Of a stretch of 14,299 nucleotides of DNA, positions 8,835-14,299 are shown in pieces; the first letter of the stretch is position 1; the number at the start of each line of letters is the position of its first letter. The stretch comes from Asparagopsis taxiformis (Eukaryota > Rhodophyta > Florideophyceae > Bonnemaisoniales > Bonnemaisoniaceae): assembly GCA_030407315.1 (NCBI GenBank), contig JALQPE010002142.1:1-14299 (forward strand), written 5' to 3'. The notes under the pieces are model-generated. The model had not been told where the DNA came from, searched no databases, and was given only the letters and a program-made list of their open reading frames with translations. Position numbers and translations under genes: made by a program.

Positions 8835-9016
8835 TCCTGATTTGAATTAAAATTTGGGCTATTCTCAAAAACATGCACATGTGAACATGTTTTTGAGATG
8901 GGGGTGTGCCGTACGGCACAATCGACCGCTGAAATCGATGTTTTTTGCAATATTTTTTTCTGCCCTGAATTGTAGAATTTCTGGGCCGGACAGCAATGCA
9001 ACTGAGCTGGACATCC
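8835..9016 (-). repeat. Left inverted repeat (copy 1), about 182 bp
   Basis: It is the reverse complement of 12813-12993. It contains a hairpin-forming block at 8864-8897, with 12-base perfect arms CTCAAAAACATG and CATGTTTTTGAG around CACATGTG, and a perfect palindrome GTGCCGTACGGCAC at 8906-8919. Small open frames here fall within the repeat and are not genes. The outer edge reads GAAGACG directly joined to TCCTGATT, whereas the other copies have ten extra bases (AATATCTGCA) between those two blocks. Confidence 0.93.
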
Positions 9017-9261
9017 ACCGGGCGTCCATTTCAACTTGGTCGTGTATTTTGCATCTGCACGCATAACAGCATCCAAGCAGTCAGGTTCACTGCTCGGACG
9101 AAGTGCACCTAGAGTGTGAACGATTGGTTTTTGACAGGCGAGTACTGCTCAATAGGTTTCACCCTGGACTAATGGTGGCTGGACATGCTGCATTATATGA
9201 TATACTTCAACTCTGGAACGTAGCTTTATTTGTAGTCGAAATGAAAACATCTTTCGTGACC
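9017..9261. other. Space between left repeat and the end of the SET gene; holds its poly(A) signal
   Basis: No gene. On the minus strand AATAAA lies at 9230-9225, some 30 bases after the SET-domain stop at 9264-9262, a suitable place for a poly(A) signal. The rest shows no repeat or domain that I can identify. Confidence 0.45.
9225..9230 (-). promoter_or_regulatory. AATAAA poly(A) signal for the methyltransferase-SET gene
   Basis: AATAAA on the minus strand lies about 32 bases past the TAG that ends the SET domain in its corrected frame. Its presence supports 9262, and not the later stop at 9207, as the true end of the gene: the 9207 stop lies beyond the signal. Confidence 0.5.
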
Positions 9262-10012
9262 CTAATTCCATGCTCTAAACGCTGTCCCATAATGAACGTA
9301 GAGCTCCTGCCCGGACGGATATCGCGGATTGCACGTACTACAATGATCTTCGGATTTTCTAGGTCCTTCGCCTTGAGCTTCTTCCCCGTCGAACCGCTGC
9401 TGTAGTTCTCGACAAACTCGACGTTGGCCATCCGCCTGGTGTCTTCCGCCGGAGTGTCCTCACCTCGCAAATACCGCGGGTCGTTGATGAACTGCGCCGA
9501 ACAGAACGGAGCCGGAACAATCCAAATTGGATGCTCGATGTTTTCGTCGTCCTCCGCTGTTGCATACAGCTTGATGGCATACATCAAGAATGTTTCCTTC
9601 GTTATCGCCATGTGACCCTCTCCGTACGCGAACCTCATCGACTCCTTGCTCATATCAGAGTACACAACAGTTCCGTAGTATGCACATACTTCGTCGCCAA
9701 CATTAAATGTCTGTTCAGCGAAGAGCCCTCTTCCTGCATTTGGATGCTTAATCAGCGATGGTCGAACGCTCAATTTTTTCGCAACACAATCGTGTGCCCG
9801 CATCACGCGAGGGTTTTCAGTTTGCAACCAGCGGCGCAGGGAAGGTGGCCAATAATGTACCGGTTTTTCCATGTGCTCGTGCGACGCAATCGACTCTGGG
9901 CACAGCTGCCAGAGGTACTGCCGAATATATTTCGGGAACCTCTGGTACAGGGGAAGGCCAGGTGGGGTTCGATGATCCTGCGTTCCCTCTGCGTACGCAT
10001 CGTGACAGAGGG
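9262..10012 (-). CDS. SET (lysine methyltransferase-like) domain, C-terminal part of the fusion
   Basis: In this frame a linker (LYQRFPKYIRQYLWQLCPE) leads to SLIKHPNAGRGLFAEQTF, the GxG motif of SET domains (9737-9726 encodes AGRG), then CAYYGTVV (Y-x-G motif), QFINDPRY...NVEFVEN in the place of the usual NHxCxPN pseudoknot segment, and VVRAIRDIRPG. The canonical end lies one base out of frame: after RPG (Gly codon at 9311-9309) the next frame reads ELYVHYGTAFRAW and stops at TAG 9264-9262, matching the EELxxxYG end of SET domains. An ATG at 9872 could start this part alone, but the frame is open upstream and continues from the methyltransferase after one base, so fusion is preferred. No pre-SET or post-SET cysteine cluster is seen. 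Substrate unknown; the altered NHxC segment makes activity uncertain. Confidence 0.78.
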
Positions 10013-12463
10013 GGACGCCAAGAACTTCTCAGCACTCTGTTTCGCTTCTGTCGTGACCCTCATGTCAGTGTTGTTTGAAAGAATTACACGTGACATGACT
10101 GCACACAGCTTTGGAAGCGATCGTGCCACACACAATTTGTCCATGTCACTGCCGACGAAAACACGGTGCTCAGGCAAGCTCATAGCTGCTTTTCCCGTTG
10201 CGAAAGTGCCAGAGAATGGATCGACAACAATATCACCAGGCTGTGAATGCTGGCTGATCAACTCCATCATGAGAGCGACGCTCTTCTGCTCTGCACGAAC
10301 TCTGACCGTAGCACCGGTTGTGCTCCTTGTTCGCCACACCATCTCATTCGAATCGATGGCGGGCATATTGATGGTGACGTTGCACCACGCCGGGTACGTG
10401 CCGTCCATGTATCCGTGGTTCCTATAGGCCACCATCTCGCTTCCAGTCTTGAACGGAACACCTCGCTTCCAGAAGTGGATAGCGACCTCTGCCATGTTCA
10501 TGCGTTGGTACCTCTTCCGCCCCGGCATTTGATAGAGGTGCCCAGGTAGTCGGACAAACAACAGAGGTACCTCGTCAACGAAGAAAACTGAATTCCGAAC
10601 GACGTCCTCCTCCTCCTCGTCCTCGTCCTCCTCCTCATCCGCACTTTCTTCGCCACTGTGCTGCGATGCTTCGGAGTCCGAATTCATGGACGTAACCTCT
10701 TCTTCATCCGACCCGTCATCACTGGCAGCAGCATCGGTTGGGCCTTCTGACTGCGGTCCTTTGTACGTTTCCAAGTAATGGAACCATTCGTAGAACTGCA
10801 AAACGGAGCAGAACACGATGCCGTGGCCACCGGGGCGCAACAGCTCGTCAAACACTTCGATGCTAGCCTGCATATCTTCTGCAGTTAGCCTGTCGTACGA
10901 AGAGTTGGAATCGTTCCTCTTACGACGAACATTGTAGGGCGGATCAGTCAGAATGAGCTGAACGTTGCCCGTGATGGGCACGTGTTCTCGGCTCTCGTCG
11001 GCACTGACCAAATCTTCGAAAGGGACGTCGTACACCCGGCAATACTGACTCATTTTCGAAAGAAAGTCCTTTGCGAGAGCCTGCCCTTCACTTTCCTGCT
11101 CTTCTGTCGCATGGGGTGACGGTGACGGGGGAGACGGCCCTTGGGCAGTAAGACTGGTCCTCCCAGGTCCAAGTTGAAGCCTGGTTGTGTGTCTTGTCGA
11201 CGGAACCAAACCTCTCCCTCCTGTGTTGCGACGAGTGGGAGTGTCATCAACCGGCTTGGGGACCTTTTCTGCGTCCGCGGCTTGTGGTGCCGGGCGGAGG
11301 ACAGCCATAACGTCTTCGTCGAGGGTGTCAAAGTACGCTGGCAGCTTGTCCGGATTTCCGCTTGACAAGTATATTTCCAGCGCCCCCCAGCGGTCGGACT
11401 CCGGCCAGGTGTACAGGTCCGGGTTGACGATAAGAAACTGCAACCGGTCGAAGAACTTCCTCACAAGGTCCCTAAATACACTGTGCTGCGCACTGGTTCT
11501 TGTCTCTACTTTTCCACCATATCCATCAGGATGAGATAGGGGAGCTTTGTCGTGGTAGAGATCTAGCTTCTGCTCCATCGGTGCGAATAGACCTTCATCG
11601 AGCACGTCAAACCAATGCTCACTGCTGTCGAAAATGATGTACGGCGCCATCAACTCTTCGAAGCTGGAAAACTTTGCGGCGAAGGCCACATCGGTCCAAG
11701 CATGGTATAAAACTTGAACCACGTAACAAGCTCGATTAGTGCTTTTCCGATGGGCTGGGACGCGTGCGGCTTCGTTCCCCTCTTCGGCCGCGTCGCCTAT
11801 TCGGCGACGCGGCAGGTTCTTGTTGTGATTTCGGATGATAGACAACGCTTGGAAATACATCAATACCTCGAACGTTTCCGGTGGAGCAAGAACGAAGGCG
11901 CTTGGTTCCCCGCGCTGCGGCGCCTGTAGTGGCGAAGGAAGCATGTTACATCCAATAAGGAAGGTCTGCGGCACGATCCCAGAAAGGATGCAGTGCTCAA
12001 CCCATTGCCCGATACGCTCATCCTGTCTTGAAAACTCGGCAATCGGTAATGCCAGACGAACAATCTGCTTGGCTCGCTCAACGTTCATCTCTGCCATGAC
12101 GATTTCGGCAACATCCGCCTCGACTCCAGCATTCTTCGAACGACCGCTGAAGGCCATGCTGAGTCGACCTTGCAGCGCCAGAAATTGTTCTTCCGTGCCC
12201 TGCGCAACCCAAGCGCCAAGGTCCGCGTATGTGAAACCTCCCGGCTTGTCCGTCAAGTCTGCGAAACTTGAGTGGGCGAACAAATCCAGCAAGAGGCGGA
12301 GGAAGTCTTTGCCAGCGAGAGTAGTTTCGCGGGCGGCGCGACCTACGTTTCGACGTGTACCCATGTCACTAGAATCCTCCCAAGGGCTAGCGGGTTCGCG
12401 CAGAATTGGCACGGTTGCGTCGTCAACGATCGGATTGCTGTTGCGCCTGCGCTTATTCGTCAT
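9262..12463 (-). CDS. Beta-class DNA amino-methyltransferase fused to a SET domain (two -1 frame breaks)
   Basis: The ATG at 12463 opens an 886-codon frame. Residues 1-400 are of unknown type with a basic start (MTNKRRRNSN). The methyltransferase part has LILTDPPYNV (motif IV, DPPY at residues 507-510, bases 10945-10934), LLRPGGHGIVFCS (about 541-553), a strongly acidic insert (about 571-622), then GDIVVDPFSGTFATG (AdoMet-binding motif I, residues 743-757) and VGSDMD (motif II-like). DPPY before the FxGxG-type motif is the beta-class order, used by N6-adenine and N4-cytosine methyltransferases. After residue 817 the frame drifts into nonsense, while the next frame continues as a plausible linker and a SET domain; the switch is at a run of five G (10010-10014). 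A second -1 break at about 9308 precedes the SET C-terminal tail. Corrected, the product would be about 1067 residues. N6 versus N4 cannot be told by eye, nor whether it acts on DNA or RNA. DPPY differs from the DPPW of METTL3/METTL4-type enzymes. Confidence 0.8.
10604..10642 (-). repeat. GAG/GAC/GAA codon run encoding the acidic insert
   Basis: On the plus strand the stretch is CCTCCT/CGTCCTC-type; on the coding strand it is a run of Glu and Asp codons between methyltransferase motif IV and motif I. Runs like this expand and shrink easily. Acidic tracts are common in chromatin proteins, but no role is shown. Confidence 0.7.
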
Positions 12464-12812
12464 AATGGAATGAGTGGAAATTCGGTACAGGATGGCGACC
12501 GCTCGGCGAGACAGTCAAATTTGACGACGTATCTCGTGACGTTTGCACTCTTTCGTGAGGAACACTGGTTGATATCGAACGGAACAGAGTATACGGGTAC
12601 ACAGCACTGGAAAGGTCTTGAAACCCGTAACCGGTGTAGGTAATAAGTTGTGACGGATACGTGGTAGACAAAAATTTTAAAAGATTGTGATTCCCTGTCT
12701 TTGAGGGTTGTACTGCACGGCCGCCATGGCGGCTGTGACTGCAGTCACATAGGTTGTCACAGGTGCATCACGCTTACCAGGTGAGCGACATCCGGACGGC
12801 CACTGGACATGG
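12464..12812. other. 5' flank of the methyltransferase-SET gene (promoter side)
   Basis: No gene. This is the only non-repeat DNA upstream of the ATG inside the cassette, so it should contain the promoter. It carries two abutting perfect palindromes (12720-12749), an AAAAATTTTAAAAG patch (12670-12683) and a hairpin with 8-base arms (CTGGACAT, 12803-12810, and ATGTCCAG, 12815-12822) that runs into the right inverted repeat. Confidence 0.4.
12720..12749. promoter_or_regulatory. Two back-to-back perfect palindromes (14 and 16 bp)
   Basis: GCCGCCATGGCGGC (12720-12733) is followed without a gap by TGTGACTGCAGTCACA (12734-12749). Both are perfect. They sit about 260 bases upstream of the methyltransferase start and 64 bases inside the right inverted repeat, so they could be operator-like sites or transposase-binding subterminal sites. 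No function is proven. Confidence 0.5.
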
Positions 12813-12993
12813 GGATGTCCAGCTCAGATGCATTGCTGGCCAGACCAGAAATTCTACAATTTCGGGCAGCAAAAATATTGCAAAAAACATCGATTTGGGC
12901 GGTCGATTGTGCCGTACGGCACACCCCCATCTCAAAAACATGTTCACATGTGCATGTTTTTGAGAATAGCCCAAATTTTAATTCAAATCAGGA
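12813..12993 (+). repeat. Right inverted repeat (copy 2), about 181 bp
   Basis: It is the inverted partner of 8835-9016. It contains palindrome GTGCCGTACGGCAC (12909-12922) and hairpin block 12931-12964 (arms CTCAAAAACATG/CATGTTTTTGAG). Inner-half differences from copy 1 are few. A further 65 bases beyond its outer edge are shared with copy 3 but not with copy 1. Confidence 0.93.
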
Positions 12994-13058
12994 TGCAGAT
13001 ATTCGTCTTCTAGCATTGTCAGAACACATTCGTATAACCACATTTGGAGAACCTGAGC
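12994..13058 (+). repeat. Outer flank shared with copy 3 (direct repeat)
   Basis: These 65 bases match 14234-14299 except for one extra A in the latter (AGAACAC here, AGAAACAC there). They start TGCAGATATTCGTCTTCTAG. Copy 1 lacks them apart from GAAGACG, suggesting that they belong to a longer version of the repeat. Confidence 0.88.
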
Positions 13059-13288
13059 CCAGAGCTATCGGTTTTGGCGGGAGCTAAGCCATATCTCATA
13101 TAATCAGTAACTACTTCCCGCCAGCTGAGTGGTGGAACCCCTGCTATTTCTACCAACGAGACATACGGGGTGTCAACTCGGCAATCGTATATGATTTGGG
13201 TGCTAAATTTATTCAAGAGACGAATGGGCTTCGAAAAGGAGCCCAACAACGTCTTCTTGTGATCCATGGGTATAGGACTACTCTATTC
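13059..13288. other. No gene recognised
   Basis: This lies between the shared flank and the Gly-rich repeats. A minus-strand frame continues from the Gly-rich region to a stop at 13213 without any recognisable feature after the repeat; a second minus frame (13019-13267) also shows no domain. Confidence 0.3.
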
Positions 13289-13534
13289 TTCTCCAGGCTT
13301 CCACCATAGCCTCCTCCACCACCTCCGTTAATGGATCGAATATCCGAACCGCACCTCAACATGCTTTTCTTCTCATCCATGGGTACTGACATCTGCGAGA
13401 TGTGAGTCACATGTTCTCCAGGCTTGCACCATAGCCTCCTCCACCACCTCCGTTAATGGCAACATGTGAGATGTCAGTACCGGACAAGTTCTCCAGGCTT
13501 CCTCCGTAGCCACCTCCTCCACCTCCGTCTGTGG
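13289..13534 (-). repeat. Three copies of a 46-bp unit encoding INGGGGGGYGGSLEN-type peptides on the minus strand
   Basis: Units at 13289-13334, 13414-13459 and 13489-13534 share TTCTCCAGGCTT, then a CCTCC/CACC-rich core and CCGTTAATGG (CCGTCTGTGG in the third). On the minus strand each reads as a six-Gly run plus YG(G/A)SLE. Between units 2 and 1 the frame breaks at a TGA (13407-13409); one extra base would reconnect it (the 125-base spacing would become 126, a multiple of three). ATCCATGGGTA also occurs before units 1 and 2. It may be the repetitive part of a gene for a Gly-rich structural protein, or only a minisatellite. No start, signal peptide or domain supports a gene call. Confidence 0.6.
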
Positions 13535-14061
13535 GAATCAACACAACATCACCACTGCGTCTTACCTCACATCCACATCTCTCCGGGATGAAAACGGACG
13601 GACGACATAGGGTTTGTAGACGTTTAGAATCTTGTTAGAAAAAAGTAAACGAAAGAGAAGTTCTCTTTCATTGAATGATATCTCGTCCCTGTCGCAATAT
13701 GTTCCATTTTCATTTTCTCGGGTTGCACACCCATCATGGGTGATCAAGGCCTGGATCGAACCCTCCGAGGGTCTTCGATGGATAGGACAGATAGTGGAAG
13801 GCTTTTAAGCCTGTGACCAAGCGGCTATTGATTGGTTGGAGGAAAGGAAATTACAGAGGAAATATAGCTGAGTACGGTGCTCGCGATAGCTGTTAGGTTA
13901 AAGTCAAATATGTTTTTCGATTATTTTTCGTACGGAAATGCCTTGGAAAAGACGATGCTTTATCGTTCTCTTGGAGGGAGTCCGTTGCATTGCCTCAATT
14001 CGAGAGCATCGTCATGAAGGAGAGGATTCTTTCTGCTTGTTAGAATCGGTTTAGAGGAGAT
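13535..14061. other. No gene recognised
   Basis: A 61-codon minus frame (13562-13747) has no domain. Imperfect palindromes GATCAAGGCCTGGATC (13742-13757) and ACCCTCCGAGGGT (13760-13772) are present. The rest is unremarkable A/T-rich sequence up to the third repeat copy. Confidence 0.3.
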
Positions 14062-14233
14062 AGCTAATGCATTACTGGCCAGCCCAGAACTTGTAGAATT
14101 TCGGGCAGGAAAAAAATTGCAAAATTTTATCGATTTGGGCGGTCGAAAGTGCCGTACGGCACACCCCCATCTCAAAAACATGTTCACATGTGCATGTTTT
14201 TGAGAATAGCCCAAATTTTAATTCAAATCAGGA
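14062..14233 (+). repeat. Third copy of the 181-bp repeat, same orientation as copy 2
   Basis: It matches 12813-12993, including GTGCCGTACGGCAC (14149-14162) and the hairpin block (14171-14204), with more differences in the inner half than between copies 1 and 2. No inverted partner lies between 13059 and 14061, so it is either a solo end, one end of an element whose body was lost, or part of a local duplication. Confidence 0.9.
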
Positions 14234-14299
14234 TGCAGATATTCGTCTTCTAGCATTGTCAGAAACACATTCGTATAACCACATTTGGAGAACCTGAGC
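14234..14299 (+). repeat. Outer flank of copy 3, continuing to the window edge
   Basis: It matches 12994-13058 to the last base of the window, so the shared segment may continue beyond it. The one difference is an A run of three here against two. Confidence 0.85.

Larger units (their letters stand above)
8835..12993. mobile_element. TIR-bounded cassette of about 4.16 kb carrying only a DNA methyltransferase-SET gene
   Basis: Inverted repeats of about 181 bases at 8835-9016 and 12813-12993 bound a unit whose sole gene is the minus-strand methyltransferase-SET gene. The outer 95 or so bases of the two repeats are identical and the inner part shows roughly ten differences. There is no transposase, integrase or helicase inside, so the unit is either non-autonomous and moved in trans, or of an undescribed type. 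No clear target-site duplication was found. The left repeat looks shortened at its outer edge compared with the two right-hand copies, so the true element may reach beyond 12993. Inverted repeats are seen directly; mobility is inferred. Confidence 0.7.

Noticed and set aside
9531..10427. 298-codon plus-strand open frame
   Set aside because: It lies opposite the SET and methyltransferase coding region, which has clear motifs, and shows no domain of its own.
9803..12463. Bacterial restriction-modification system or bacterial contaminant
   Set aside because: There is no endonuclease, no ribosome binding site and no operon. The protein has a SET domain, an acidic chromatin-like insert and a nearby AATAAA, all within inverted repeats in a eukaryotic transposon-rich region.
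12774..12974. Small proteins encoded in the inverted repeats (MGYSQKHAHVNMFLRWG-type)
   Set aside because: They arise in all copies because the repeat is the same. The frames have different ends and no domain.
13289..13534. CRISPR array
   Set aside because: Spacing is irregular, units are low complexity and coding-like, and the window is eukaryotic.
13529..13565. A 37-base intron (GTAAGA...CCCACAG, minus strand) leading into the Gly-rich repeats
   Set aside because: The splice sites look good, but the joined frame reads Arg/Trp-rich sequence and not the Gly frame. Too short and out of phase.
13740..13775. tRNA-like B-box (GGTTCGATCC, minus strand)
   Set aside because: No matching T-stem, anticodon arm or acceptor stem could be folded around it.

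Overview
This is a repeat-rich piece of a eukaryotic nuclear genome built almost entirely of mobile DNA. The evidence is a Ty3/gypsy integrase with a chromodomain-like tail, a Plavaka/CACTA-like DDE transposase of a type found in eukaryotes, AATAAA signals just after two gene ends, a SET domain, and no operon-like structure. The lineage cannot be fixed from the sequence. A red alga is my leading guess, with fungus or oomycete as alternatives; this rests on remembered resemblance only.

Layout. 1-1312: GC-rich remnant of a Ty3/gypsy polyprotein on the minus strand (integrase core, integrase C-terminus, chromodomain-like end), broken by several indels of both signs and cut off at about 1312 by a small array of direct and inverted repeats (1317-1515). 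1516-3201: no convincing gene; a 24-bp tandem repeat, a long C/A-rich stretch of diverged repeats, and two perfect palindromes, one 38 bp long with no loop. 3202-8602: a two-gene DNA transposon candidate with a zinc-finger DDE transposase (+) and a convergent coiled-coil protein of unknown family (-). 8835-12993: a compact unit of about 4.16 kb bounded by inverted repeats of about 181 bp, whose only gene is a beta-class DNA amino-methyltransferase running into a SET histone-methyltransferase-like domain (-). 12994-14299: a partly shared flank, Gly-rich coding-like repeats, and a third copy of the 181-bp repeat.

The best candidate for something undescribed is the 8835-12993 unit: a TIR-bounded cassette that appears to encode a DNA modifier and a histone modifier in one polypeptide, with no transposase of its own and with its two ends full of perfect palindromes.

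One caution applies throughout. The transposase, the coiled-coil gene and the methyltransferase-SET gene are all interrupted by single-base breaks of the same sign (each needs one more base), and four of the six lie in or beside runs of five or seven identical bases. This looks more like under-called homopolymers in a long-read assembly than like decay, so these genes may be intact in the living organism. The gypsy remnant, by contrast, has indels of both signs and looks truly dead.
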